Source of the DNA: Hyphomicrobium sp.
GTDB lineage: Bacteria > Pseudomonadota > Alphaproteobacteria > Rhizobiales > Hyphomicrobiaceae
Direction: 5' to 3'
Length of the DNA stretch: 64,000 bases
Assembly (NCBI GenBank): GCA_019751875.1
Contig: JAIEMV010000010.1
Coordinates: forward strand, 1 to 64,000
The notes beneath the pieces are model-generated. The model was not told where the DNA came from, ran no database searches, and saw nothing but the letters and a program-made list of their open reading frames with translations. Each line of letters opens with the position of its first letter. Position 1 is the stretch's first letter. Made by a program: the position numbers and the translations under genes. Below are positions 44,659-54,700 of this stretch, piece by piece.

Positions 44659-45504
44659 TCAGCCAGTGAAGGGGACTACTGTCTGGCGCTGCGTGCCGAG
44701 CCCTTCGATGGTGAGTTCCATCACGTCACCTGCCTTCAAATACTGCGGCGGCTTCATGCCTGAGCCGACGCCCGGCGGCGTGCCGGTCGTGACCACATCA
44801 CCGGCTTCGAGCACGCAGAACTGCGTGATGTATGCGACGAGATAAGGGATTGAGAAGATCATCGTTGATGTCGACCCCTTCTGGCGCGTCTCGCCATTGA
44901 TCTTCAATTCCATTGCAAGGTTCGCGGGGTTGACTTCGTCGGTGGTGACAAGCCATGGGCCGAGAGGGCCAAAGGTTTCCGCGCATTTGCCCTTCATCCA
45001 TTGGCCGTTGCGCTTCATCTGGAAGCGGCGCTCGGAAACGTCGTTGCAGATGGTGTACCCCGCCACATAATCCATGGCGTTGCGCTCTTCGACATAGCGA
45101 GCTCGCTTGCCGATAACGAATGCGATTTCCAGTTCCCAATCCATTCGATCGGAATTCTTGGGATAGATGACGTCGTCATTGGGACCACAGATGGAGTTGC
45201 CCAGCTTGTTGAAGAGAATTGGTTCTGATGGGATTTCCTGGCCGGTTTCACGGGCGTGATCTGCGTAGTTCAGGCCGACAGCGATAAAGCTCCAGGGACG
45301 TGAAACGGGAGCGCCGAGGCGGATGCCTTCCGGTGCCAATGGCAGGCTCGCAGGATCCAGCGCGCGAAGGCGGTCGAGGGTCTCCTTGCCGAGCGTGGCG
45401 CCGCCGATGTCGGCCACGTGCGCGGAGAGATCGCGAATTTTGCCATTTTCATCCACGAGGCCCGGCTTTTCCGCACCCGCATTCCCGAACCGCACGAGTT
45501 TCAT
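44659..45504 (-). CDS. Fumarylacetoacetate hydrolase family protein
   Basis: A 281-residue FAH-fold hydrolase, with WSFIAVGLNYADHARETGQEIPSEPILFNKLGNSICGPNDDVIYP, the metal-binding MDWELEIAFVIGKRARYVE and YTICNDVSERRFQ, and GDVVTTGTPPGVGSGMKPPQYLKAGDVMEL at the end. These Mg-dependent enzymes hydrolyse C-C bonds of acylpyruvates or decarboxylate oxaloacetate; some act on ureidoglycolate. The substrate cannot be told here. ATG 45504 starts the family N-terminus (MKLVRFG). Confidence 0.92.
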   Translation of the reverse strand: MKLVRFGNAGAEKPGLVDENGKIRDLSAHVADIGGATLGKETLDRLRALDPASLPLAPEGIRLGAPVSRPWSFIAVGLNYADHARETGQEIPSEPILFNKLGNSICGPNDDVIYPKNSDRMDWELEIAFVIGKRARYVEERNAMDYVAGYTICNDVSERRFQMKRNGQWMKGKCAETFGPLGPWLVTTDEVNPANLAMELKINGETRQKGSTSTMIFSIPYLVAYITQFCVLEAGDVVTTGTPPGVGSGMKPPQYLKAGDVMELTIEGLGTQRQTVVPFTG

Positions 45505-45617
45505 GACTGGTCGTCCCACGCTATTGGTTGCAATCGCGGATCTGCATGCGCGAAAAGCCGCCGGGGCGCAAGCGAGCGGAGCGGGCCGGTTGGTCGCGGA
45601 GGACGGGAGGACCGGCG

Positions 45618-48107
45618 TCAGCGGTTGCCGAGGCTGCGAAGGGTTTCTTCGGCAGCCGTGAACTTGCGGTTTTTGCCATCTGCGGCGGCGACCGGCATTC
45701 GTGCTGGAGACGTTGGCGGGGGCAAGAGTTGGGACTGAGGGTTGGACCGTGAGAGCGTTTTCAGATCATTCAGCAGGACCTCGAGGAGCGGAGCGGCCAC
45801 TTGCGACGCGTGCAAGGATGTCGCCCAAGGTTCGCGGACAGAGCCCGTGCCCACGAGGACGACATAGCTGTAGGCGGCACCGTTTGAAAACTGCAGGCCG
45901 CCGGTCGTCCAGACATCGACGGTGGCGTTGGGATCGTTCGTGACTTGCGTGCCTGTCTTGGCGAAGTGGAAGAGGATGTCGCTACGGCGCGCGGCGCACC
46001 AGTGCGATAAGGAGCGCAGCGTGCCCGCCGGTGTCTTGCCTGCGGCGTAGCATAACGGCGCCTCCAGCAACGTGCGGATCAGTGGGACAGCTTCGGGTTT
46101 GATCACATCCGAAGGCAGCACACCCGCAGCGAGCGGACCGACCGCGGCAGCTGCCGATGCAGCATTGGTATAGTCGAAGGACTTGACGAGGGTCGGCAGT
46201 CTGACGGGGACCGAGCCACGCCTCAGCAGAGAGGACGTCACAACTGACGACATCATGTGAACGCGGCGAGGGCTGCCGGAGATCTGGCCAAGGACGACGG
46301 CGGTCGAGGGCGGTACGCCAGAACCCGACGCGTCGGCAGGCGGCATCGTGAAGCCGAAACGGTCGATCAGTTTCTGCACGCGGGATTGGCCGACGAGTGC
46401 CGTGCGATTTATCAGCGGGGCATTGAGTGAGCAGGCGAAGGCGACGATGGCGCGGCGACTTTGCCGGGTCGTGCCTCCCCGGGCACAGCTATCCAACCCC
46501 GTGGCCGGGGCTTCAGTGTCAAGATATGGACTGTTGGCGGTGTCGCGCATCGTATTAGCGATCGCGATCGCAGCGATGATCTTGCCGGTTGAAGCAATCA
46601 TGCGCGGATCGTACTCGGCTTCATAGCGGCCGCTGCTGGGATTGCGGGCCACGGCTGCCCCGAAGTAAGCGGCGATCTCCCCCGTCTCGAAATAGCGTAC
46701 GATCTCGCCCTTGTGGTCGGCAGCGACCACGACGACGTTCGGCACCTTCGTTTCCCCATTGGCGCGCGCGGGATCGAGTGCGTAGCCGGCGGAAATTTTC
46801 GACCGCTCGTTCCGATCAATGCGGGCCAGAGCGGCTGTGATTTTAGATCCGAATTCGAGGTTTTCGATCGTGTCGAGCGTGGTGGTGACGCCGCGGACGT
46901 ATGTGCGCCATGAGAAGCCGTAGGTCTGTTTCATCTCTTCGCGCATCCCGAATCGGGCAGACGGCATCAGGGCGTTGGCGCGGATAACGGGGTTGGCCTG
47001 AGCGCGAGCGGCGAGTGCCGGCGCGAACCTGTCGAGTGCTTCTTGCAGACGTGGCCGAACTTTCGGATCGGGTGGACCGCCAGCGAGGCCGACCAGTTCA
47101 AAAACGATCTCGGCCTTCTGCTTCTCGTCCGTGATGAGTTTCTCCGCGCAGGTGCGGGCGCGCACTTCAGTGATGTAGCGCCAGCGATCGAGACGGACTT
47201 CGTTCAGCTTGTCGCTGCCGGGCATCAGAATGATGGGCTTGTTGACAGCGGATGCGAGCACCATCTGCTCGGCGACAGTCAATTCGCTGGCTTCCTTGCC
47301 GAACACGATGCGGCTGGTCACTTCGACACCATGAAGCGGTGAACCGCCGGTTCGCTGGGCGAGCCAAATGTGATTTGCGGCCCATTGCTTCAACGGCACG
47401 TCGCCATCGCGCGTCAGGACGCGGTAAACGACAGGTGCGAGCCACCATTCGCCGATTTTGCGTTTCAGCTTGGTGAGAGCCCCTTCACGGGCGTCCGGCG
47501 GCGTTTTGTAGATGACGCGCACGAACTGCATCGGCAGCGTGGAGCCGCCAACGCCGATGCTCAATCGTCTGGATGCCATGCTGCGCTGGATCGATGAGAG
47601 CGGGATCTTGAGGACGCCGAGCAGATCGATGCCATAAGGGTTGAGCCAAGTGCCCAGATAGCGGTCCTCATGGAAGAGCAAGCACTTCCAGTAAAACTCA
47701 GGCACGTCGCGAACGGGTATCGACTTATGGTCGGGGTTGGCAGTGTAGTCCCCGACTTCGATAGTGTGGTCGGTGTAGTTCACATCGCGCGCGCTATCGA
47801 GTCGCGGATCGAAGGTGCCGACGAAGCTGCCGCGGCGGTCGTAAATGGCTGTCGCCACCCAGCGTTCGGCGTCGTATTTCAGTTTGTCGGCAGTGGTGTA
47901 GGCACCGGTTATGCCGCGGACGGGAGCCACGACATAAACGAGACACAATGCGAAGAGGACATAAGCGAGGCAAAAAAGGAACACATGCCGCAGGGGCCCA
48001 AGCCGGGGGTTGAAGGCAACAGTCTCAGTGAGGAAACGCAGCAGCAGAATAGGCACCCGCATCAGGGTTTCGAGCAGACCAGTCAGGAATTTAATGATAG
48101 TTCCCAT
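45618..48107 (-). CDS. Class A penicillin-binding protein (GT51 and transpeptidase)
   Basis: A bifunctional peptidoglycan synthase. After a membrane segment near residues 35-60 (LRHVFLFCLAYVLFALCLVYVV) the GT51 region has LLFHEDRYLG near 147, GGSTLPMQFVRVIYK and ELTVAEQMVLASAVNKP. The transpeptidase region has all three motifs: STGK near residue 505 (SxxK), SLN (SxN) and KTG near 717. The GT51 sequence is divergent from PBP1a (for instance LLFHEDRYLG for the usual EDxxFxxHxG), so a specialised role such as polar or budding growth is possible. ATG 48107 is preferred because the upstream in-frame residues are low-complexity. 829 residues. Confidence 0.85.
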   Translation of the reverse strand: MGTIIKFLTGLLETLMRVPILLLRFLTETVAFNPRLGPLRHVFLFCLAYVLFALCLVYVVAPVRGITGAYTTADKLKYDAERWVATAIYDRRGSFVGTFDPRLDSARDVNYTDHTIEVGDYTANPDHKSIPVRDVPEFYWKCLLFHEDRYLGTWLNPYGIDLLGVLKIPLSSIQRSMASRRLSIGVGGSTLPMQFVRVIYKTPPDAREGALTKLKRKIGEWWLAPVVYRVLTRDGDVPLKQWAANHIWLAQRTGGSPLHGVEVTSRIVFGKEASELTVAEQMVLASAVNKPIILMPGSDKLNEVRLDRWRYITEVRARTCAEKLITDEKQKAEIVFELVGLAGGPPDPKVRPRLQEALDRFAPALAARAQANPVIRANALMPSARFGMREEMKQTYGFSWRTYVRGVTTTLDTIENLEFGSKITAALARIDRNERSKISAGYALDPARANGETKVPNVVVVAADHKGEIVRYFETGEIAAYFGAAVARNPSSGRYEAEYDPRMIASTGKIIAAIAIANTMRDTANSPYLDTEAPATGLDSCARGGTTRQSRRAIVAFACSLNAPLINRTALVGQSRVQKLIDRFGFTMPPADASGSGVPPSTAVVLGQISGSPRRVHMMSSVVTSSLLRRGSVPVRLPTLVKSFDYTNAASAAAAVGPLAAGVLPSDVIKPEAVPLIRTLLEAPLCYAAGKTPAGTLRSLSHWCAARRSDILFHFAKTGTQVTNDPNATVDVWTTGGLQFSNGAAYSYVVLVGTGSVREPWATSLHASQVAAPLLEVLLNDLKTLSRSNPQSQLLPPPTSPARMPVAAADGKNRKFTAAEETLRSLGNR

Positions 48108-48317
48108 GGACCTAGCAGAGCGCGGCACCGGATGCGCTGACCTTCCGGATCTGTCATCCCAAGGCCTAGTCTCCGTTTGTGGCACGGCCTCGGCCCGTTT
48201 GCGGCTTGGCCGTGTTCGCATCGCGCCGGAATGGCGCCTTCCCCATCCAGGCACGGGTGTGGAATATCCCGGCCAACACCTCGTTCTTATTGCGCAGCGC
48301 CGCGGAGAGGGCATTCC

Positions 48318-48860
48318 GTGACGGAAGAAGTGAGAGCTCGAATGATCGCGTTCCTGCCGCGTTTACGCAGGTTCGCATTCGCGCTCACGAGAAACATGGA
48401 TCAGGCCGACGACCTCGTTCAGGACACGTGCGAGCGTGCGCTCTCACGTCTTGATCAATGGGAGCCGGGTACAAAGCTCGAGAGTTGGATGTACCGCATT
48501 GCGCAAAACCTCTGGCTAGATCGTAAGCGGTCCGAAAAGGTCCGTGGTCCGGCGCTCGAGATAGACGAGGCCATCGGACTCATGGGCGATGATGGACGGA
48601 CAGTCACGGAGAACCGGCTGACGCTCGCCGCGGTGAGCGAAGGCATGGACCGGTTGCCGCCGGACCAGCAAGTTCTCGTCGCCATGGTCTGCGTTGATGG
48701 GCTTTCCTACAAAGATGCGGCAACGATCCTGAATGTGCCAATCGGAACCGTCATGAGCCGTCTTTCCAGAGCGCGCCAAGCGCTTTACCAGCATATCGCC
48801 GCCGACGCCGGCGTGCCCAACCCCCAGCTGCAGGAGCGCGTCCATGGTTCACGTTCCTGA
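48318..48860 (+). CDS. ECF-type RNA polymerase sigma factor
   Basis: A 180-residue extracytoplasmic-function sigma factor. Region 2 has FAFALTRNMDQADDLVQDTCERALSRLDQWEPGTKLESWMYRIAQNLWLDRKRS, and region 4 has LPPDQQVLVAMVCVDGLSYKDAATILNVPIGTVMSRLSRARQAL. The GTG start at 48318 has GGAGAGGG upstream. The 3' end overlaps the downstream anti-sigma gene by 17 bases, so the pair is co-translated. The inducing signal and target promoters are unknown; I did not find a clear GGAAC-type autoregulatory promoter. Confidence 0.93.
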   Translation: MTEEVRARMIAFLPRLRRFAFALTRNMDQADDLVQDTCERALSRLDQWEPGTKLESWMYRIAQNLWLDRKRSEKVRGPALEIDEAIGLMGDDGRTVTENRLTLAAVSEGMDRLPPDQQVLVAMVCVDGLSYKDAATILNVPIGTVMSRLSRARQALYQHIAADAGVPNPQLQERVHGSRS

Positions 48861-49653
48861 TGAAATCATCATGGCTTACGCCGACGGTCAGGTTTCGGCC
48901 GAGGAGAGGGCGTGGTTCGAGAGCATGCTGGCGACGGACCCCGCATTGCGATCGCGGCTGAATCCGTTTGTTGCAACGGGGCCGGGACAGTTTTCCGCCT
49001 TCGACGCGGTCCTTTCAGCGCCTGTTCCCGACCGGCTCTTGGAGACTGTTCGCGGGGTCACGCCGGCTGCCAAGAAAAAGGTCGCGCAGCCGGGGTTGTT
49101 CGAGCGTCTCTTCCCGAACGGGTTTGGGCTGATGCCGGTGGCTGGATACGCCGCCGCGCTCTTAGTGGGCATCGGGTTGGGCTCCGCGCTTCTTAGGACT
49201 TCCTCTACCGTCGAGCCCCTCGTTCGCGCCGACCGCGACGGATTTGTGGCGGCCGGGAAGCTGCAAGTGGCCCTAGATACGACACCATCGAACGACAAGC
49301 GCTTGATGAGCGAAGGAGACATTCGGCCTGTCCTCACGGTCCGAGACCGCGACGGCCGCGTCTGCCGGCAATACGAAATTATCGGTCCAGGCAAAGCTGG
49401 TCCTCAGGGCTTTGCCTGCCGCGAGAACGATGGCGATTGGCGAATCCGGGTTCTGACCGGCGGCACCGACGCGGACGGCAGCGCTCAGACTGTGGGTCAG
49501 AACGATGAGGGTGCCGCCATCAACAGCATGGTCGGCACGATCGTAAAGAGCCTGCCGGGGCAAAGTGAACTCACGGCTGCTGAAGAACTGTTCCTGATTG
49601 AAAAGGGATGGGACGGTGCGCCCGATACCGGCGGGAACGGCGCAGGAAATTGA
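48844..49653 (+). CDS. Transmembrane anti-sigma factor
   Basis: A 269-residue partner of the ECF sigma factor. The cytoplasmic N-terminus (VPDEIIMAYADGQVSAEERAWFESMLATDPALRSRL) is an anti-sigma-like zinc-free domain, followed by one membrane helix near residues 97-118 (LMPVAGYAAALLVGIGLGSALL), and a periplasmic domain with a Cys pair (RVCRQYEI and FACRENDGDWRI) that might sense redox state. It would hold the sigma factor inactive until a signal is received. The start overlaps the end of the sigma gene. Confidence 0.88.
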   Translation: MVHVPDEIIMAYADGQVSAEERAWFESMLATDPALRSRLNPFVATGPGQFSAFDAVLSAPVPDRLLETVRGVTPAAKKKVAQPGLFERLFPNGFGLMPVAGYAAALLVGIGLGSALLRTSSTVEPLVRADRDGFVAAGKLQVALDTTPSNDKRLMSEGDIRPVLTVRDRDGRVCRQYEIIGPGKAGPQGFACRENDGDWRIRVLTGGTDADGSAQTVGQNDEGAAINSMVGTIVKSLPGQSELTAAEELFLIEKGWDGAPDTGGNGAGN

Positions 49654-49962
49654 TGCGGCGTCTGGAATAGATAGCGGCGGCCCACGTTGTTCTTCAGTTC
49701 ACGGCTCCCTGAGACAGACCAACGCGAAACATCCGGACCGCCCCGAAGGATCAGAACCGGCGGACTGTCAAACAGGAGACTTGGTGCTCACTCCAGCCGG
49801 GGCTTTCCCGCACGGGCTTCGGCTGGAGCGACACCTAGATGGGGGTAGGCCTAACCGCCCTCCTGGCCACTCCCCGATGCGAGGCCCGTCCCGCACCTAA
49901 CCGGAAGCCCCCGCTGCCGGCTGGATTACGGACGGGCCTCAATTCGTTCAAGCGTGTCGAGG
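49654..49962. other. Hairpin-rich intergenic region before moeA 3' end
   Basis: About 309 bases without a supported ORF but with three strong potential hairpins: 49791-49828 (arms CTCCAGCCG/CGGCTGGAG, 20-base loop), roughly 49838-49877 (GGGGT/ACTCCCC with a bulge), and 49881-49940 (arms GAGGCCCGTCC/GGACGGGCCTC, 38-base loop with an inner CCGG/CCGG). No T-run follows any of them. This looks like a structured RNA or recombination-related element rather than a terminator; the function is unknown. Confidence 0.45.
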
Positions 49963-51243
49963 TCACGCGTTCTTCGGGGCAATGCCGAATTCCGTAAATG
50001 GGATAAAATCGACGAGGTCGCCGACAGCGATGTCGGTGGCGTCCTCGGGGATGTCGATCAATCCGTCAGCGATGCGCAGCCCAGAGATCAAGCCGGAGCC
50101 ATCACGCGCAAACTTGTCGACGGCTAAACCGTGCGACGTATCGGTGAGTATGCCGCGCCAGAATTCGCGCCGTCCGACTTTGCGACCCTCGAAGGCGAAC
50201 GCGGCAGGCAATCGATAGCGACGGGTGGTTGGCCACGCAGCGCCGCCCAGACGGCGGAGCATGGGAAAGGCATACATCAACCCGCAGACAAACACAGCGA
50301 CGGGATTGCCGGGCAATCCCACGACTATTGTGTTGCCGATTTCGCCAAACATCATTGGACGGCCGGGCTTGATGGCGATCTGCCAGAAATGGCGCGAGCC
50401 GAGTTTGCCGAGGCTCGCCGCCATGTGATCTTCCTCGCCTTGGCTCGCGCCGCCGGAGGTTAGGACGACATCGTAATCGCGGGCGGCTGAGGCGAGTGTG
50501 CGTTCAACGAGCGGGCGATCGTCAGCGAGTATTCCGAGATTGGTGACGGTCGCACCGACGAGACCGCCGAGGGCTGCCAGCATCGGAGCGTTGGCGTCGT
50601 AGACTTCGCCAATCGAAATGGGGCCGGACCCTGGCGCTTTGATTTCATCGCCGGACGACACGACGGCGATCCGCAACGGCTTATAAACCGGCACATCCGC
50701 GACGCCGACGGAGGCGAGTGCCGCAAGGTCCTGAGGGCGCAGGACGTGACCGGATTCGAACAGCACCGTGCCTGCGGCGACGTCTTCACCGGCTTTGCGC
50801 ACATTGGCGCCGGATTTCAACTTGGGAATGAGTACGCTCGAACCATCGGTAGAAAGCGTGCAGACTTCCTGCATTGCGACCGTATCGGTGCCCGCGGGCA
50901 TAACGGCGCCGGTCAGCGCTCTGACGACATGGCCGGCCGGACGTTCGCCGCGGAATGGGTGACCGGCAGCAGCCCGGCCTGCAATTGGCCAGTGGCGTGT
51001 GGGGTCGGCCTCCACTTCACTGGCGACGTACGCATAGCCGTCGACGGCGGAGTTCGTGTGAAGCGGAACAGGATGTGGCGCGGTGATGAGTTCAGCAAGC
51101 GCCCGACCCGCAGCGGCAGCGAGCGGTACGGTTTCGTACCCGACGATCGGCGCAATGCGCGCTTTCAGGCGCGCGATGGCGTCATCATGCGTGATGAGCG
51201 ATGCGGCGGGTTGGAAACGCGGAGAGATCGGCGTTGATGTCAT
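49963..51243 (-). CDS. moeA: Molybdopterin molybdenumtransferase MoeA
   Basis: MoeA inserts molybdate into adenylylated molybdopterin to complete Mo cofactor. The 426-residue product has SAVDGYAY (in place of MDGYA), TGAVMPAGTDTVAMQE, VSSGDEI, YDANAPML, LTSGGASQGEEDH and the C-terminal GLPGNPVAVFVCGLMYAFPMLRRLGG. ATG 51243 is used; the frame opens at 51288 with no conserved residues. Nearby genes for mog or moaA are not in the window, while a MOSC protein lies at 11.3 kb. Confidence 0.94.
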   Translation of the reverse strand: MTSTPISPRFQPAASLITHDDAIARLKARIAPIVGYETVPLAAAAGRALAELITAPHPVPLHTNSAVDGYAYVASEVEADPTRHWPIAGRAAAGHPFRGERPAGHVVRALTGAVMPAGTDTVAMQEVCTLSTDGSSVLIPKLKSGANVRKAGEDVAAGTVLFESGHVLRPQDLAALASVGVADVPVYKPLRIAVVSSGDEIKAPGSGPISIGEVYDANAPMLAALGGLVGATVTNLGILADDRPLVERTLASAARDYDVVLTSGGASQGEEDHMAASLGKLGSRHFWQIAIKPGRPMMFGEIGNTIVVGLPGNPVAVFVCGLMYAFPMLRRLGGAAWPTTRRYRLPAAFAFEGRKVGRREFWRGILTDTSHGLAVDKFARDGSGLISGLRIADGLIDIPEDATDIAVGDLVDFIPFTEFGIAPKNA

Positions 51244-51766
51244 GGGATGCAATCTGCGTGACGTCGTTACAGACTGCGGTATGCGCACTCATTGGGCGGG
51301 GCGCAAGCGTTCTAGCTGCGAACCTTGGGAAGCTCTCAGAGTTTCATCAATCATTCGATGACGTGAAATTGGATCAGAAGGCGTTCAGAAGAACGAAAAG
51401 ACCCACACCTACCGCCGGGCCCAACATAGTCGCCAATACCAACATTAGAAAAGATTTACCTGCCATGCCACGCAACCCCGCACGCTACCTACCGGTCCTC
51501 GGCCGGTTTACCGTTGTCCTCCGACGCGATCCCCTCTCGTCTCGGGCTTTATCTCTGCGACGCGTCCACGCCCCTGTCGCGTCTCAGATCACGCAATCTT
51601 TACATCGGAAAAATGCCTGTGGATCATGGTTGTCTCACTCATGCCATAATGTGATCTCGCATAGGCGAACGTGATGCCGCAGTGCACAAAAATTAGGAGT
51701 TTTCATTATAAGCCACTGATATCAAATGAGGGATCGACAGTCCATGTACAGGCGCGGTGCCGAACA
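51244..51766. other. 523-base intergenic region with a possible micro-ORF
   Basis: Between moeA and the double-ATPase gene. Apart from the 30-codon minus-strand ORF at 51374-51466 I see no supported gene. The middle part (about 51480-51600) is CT-rich. No terminator of the usual type was found for the ATPase gene that ends at 51767. Confidence 0.5.
51374..51466 (-). CDS. Possible 30-residue single-pass membrane micro-protein
   Basis: A minus-strand ORF from ATG 51466 to TGA at 51376-51374 encodes a strongly hydrophobic peptide: MAGKSFLMLVLATMLG then PAVGVGLFVLLNAF. It has a positive N-terminus and one membrane helix, like small membrane proteins. A GGGG stretch about 10 bases upstream might serve as a ribosome site. 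Translation cannot be confirmed from sequence alone. Confidence 0.3.
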   Translation of the reverse strand: MAGKSFLMLVLATMLGPAVGVGLFVLLNAF

Positions 51767-54700
51767 TCAGCGCACGTCGAATAACTTGAGCTGCTTTTCG
51801 TCTTGCCCTTTGGTTTCATGAGCGAGTTGTTCGATCCGGTCGAACGGCACCTGCTCAGCCTCGATGAGGGAGCGTTGGGCCTTCATGGACCGCACATGGC
51901 CCTCCTGCACGAGGTGGAACTCACCGACGGTCTGATGTGGAAGAACTGCTGCTGGATCGAGACCGCTTTCGCTTTGGAATGCGGCTTTCAACTTGCGCAG
52001 TGCCGTATCTTCGCGGACACGCCCGATGAACCAACTCGTAATCTGATCGCGGCTCTTGTAGTCGAGGTCGCCTGGCGACTGGGTGGCCAGCATCAGGCCG
52101 AGACCCGCCGAGCGGGCGCGCTTCAACAGGCTCTGTAGCGGCTCGGCAGTCGCCGGCTTGGCATTGGCTGGGATGTATAGGTCGGCCTCGTCGAACATGA
52201 CGACGGCCTGCAACTCCTCATTCGGGTTGCGCTGGCAAAACCGCAGCGCTTCAGACAGAAACTGCGAGACCCAGAACAGGATGTTCTCGTTGTCGCCGAG
52301 GAAGCCCGTATAGATGATCGACAGGCGCGTGCGCCCATCGCGAGCATAGGGCCCGAGACCCAGCAGGCTCTCCATGCGCAAGCTCTCACCGCCACCTTCG
52401 AACAAGGCCGAGTTGCGATGACGCAAGCTGTCGAGCTGCGCGACAAGGTCGCGCCGGATCTTGCCTGACGGGTCCATGCGCTGCGTCAGATCGGTGAGTT
52501 CGGGATCCTCATCTTCCAGGAGCGCGATCAGGTCGGCGAGCGTCACTTCGCGGCTGTAGCGCGAGCCCAGAATGCGCAGAGCGACGGAGAGCGTGCCCGA
52601 CTGCTTTTGATGCGTCGCGGAATTCTTCAAGTGCAGCATCTCGCCGAGCGCGGCGGCTGACAGGTTGGCCAGCAGCTGCTGCTCATGCTCGGGCAATTCG
52701 TTGATGCCGTTGGGGAGCAGCGTGATCGAGATCGGACGGCCCGAAGCGCGTCCGGGCGTATAGACGGCGACGTCGATCGCATCGGCGAGCTTCTCGCGGT
52801 CGCCGCGGCGTTCGCTGAACTCGTCATCGTTGGCGCGCCACACGTCGGGGTTGGCGTAGGAGCACAAGTCGCCCTTGCGGTCGAGCAGCACGGCTGGAAT
52901 GCCCTGCAGCAGAAGCTGCTCGATGAGGCACAGGGCAAGCGTCGTCTTACCAGAGCCTGAGCCGCCAAGAACGGCCGCGTGACGTTTCAGAACGTCCTTG
53001 TTGAGCGTGATGGGTTTGGCGCGTCCGCCGCTTTCGCGGCCGGCGAGGATCGATCCGGCGCTGCCATTCTCGTCGAGAATGACGGAGAGCGGGAGTTCAT
53101 CGTCGTTCGCAGGCACCGTTTCAGGCTCACCATCGGCCCAGCCGGCTGTCCAGCCGCCGGGGGCCGCCGGGGTCGCTTCCATGGAGGATTGCGGCGGCGA
53201 CGAGGTATCCGTTGCCGACGCCGCGACGGGCGCGACGGATTTTGTCTCGTCAGACTTGGGCGTGCGTGGAATGCTGCGGCCCAGCAAGTCAAGTCGCAGA
53301 AGCTGAATCACGACCATGATGTTGGAGAGCAGGCGCGCATCCTCGAACCACGTCGTAAACCCGGGGTCCTGGCGGTAGTGCGCGTGGAATTCGCGCACCG
53401 TCATGATGCGCTCCCACTCGGGTATCGGCACGATGATCTGACGGCCGCCACTCTCACGGAACTTGCGCATGGCCTGCGCAGTCTGGTTCTTACCGTTAGG
53501 CGGGAAATCGGAGGCGCGCAGCATGAAGCATGCCTTGCCGGCCATCGATGACAGCACCTTATCGAGCTGACGCTTGAGACCGCCGCCCTGTGTCTTTCGG
53601 TTGCAGAGAAACACGCGCGCTTCGGCGGCGTGGCCTGTCTTCTTGTGCCGGATGACGAGATCCATCGCGGGCACGTCGTCAGACAAATCCAGCCGGCTGG
53701 TTGCCAGCACAATGTCGCCCGCCCACTCATCCTTGGCGAGTTGAAGACCCGAGGTAAGGATGTCGAGCAGTTCTTGATCGTCCGAGGGAATCTCCGCCTC
53801 GGACGCATTCTGGAAGCGCTCCCACATCTCGCGATAATCGAGCGCTGCTCCGGTTGCAGGTTTTGTCGACGTGTCACCGTCGCCGAATATATTGCCGAGA
53901 ACGGATGCGAGGGTGGAGGCCCAGCCGCCGCCGGCCTCTTCTTCGCGGTCCTCGGGTTCGCCGCTTACTTTTTCACGCAACCTCGACTGGGCGTGCTCTA
54001 AAAGGCGGCGGGTCGAAAGGCCGCCGAATTCTTCGAAGAACTGTGGTCCAAAGAACTGCGTCGGATCGGGATAGGCGAGCCCTGCCGCCTTTGCCTCAGC
54101 TTCATGCTGGAGACGGCGCGCGATGATGAGGCGCGCTTCTTCCGGCGTGCGGCTTTCCAGGAGCGCGACAGGACCCGACTTCTCGATGCGGTCGAGATAG
54201 GACTGGGGCAAGGCACCGCGAACCTGACCATAGAAGTCATCGAGGCACGAGATGATGACGATCGCGTTGGTCAGGCGGTTAGCGATCTGGATGAGATCAC
54301 GCACCGCTTTCTGGAAACGTTCCTCCGCGTCGTCAAAGAAACGCAAATCCTCGACCTGATCGATGGCGAAGACGAGCGCCGACTTCTCGACGGTCCAGAT
54401 CAGTTTTCCGAGCGAAGTGATGATTTCGAAGGCGCGGTCCTCGCCCGTGTTGGGATCTAGAGCCGCGACGGCCTGTTGTGCGAGCGGCGTCAACTGACGG
54501 CCATTGAGATACTGCCGGACTCGCTGATCGATGCGCGGGTCACGGCGCTCCATATAGAGCAATGCGCGGACGATATTGATGTCGAGATCTTCGTTGGCGA
54601 GCTTCGGCGCGGCGACGATGTCGTCGGCGAGTTTCAAGACAAGGCGCGCAAGTTCGTCCTCGTCTAGGGCTGCTTCACGCAGGTGTTCCAAGTCTTTCGC

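Noticed and set aside
49781..49945. Molybdenum-cofactor riboswitch for moeA
   Set aside because: The hairpins lie downstream of moeA, not in its leader, so they cannot act as a 5' riboswitch for it.
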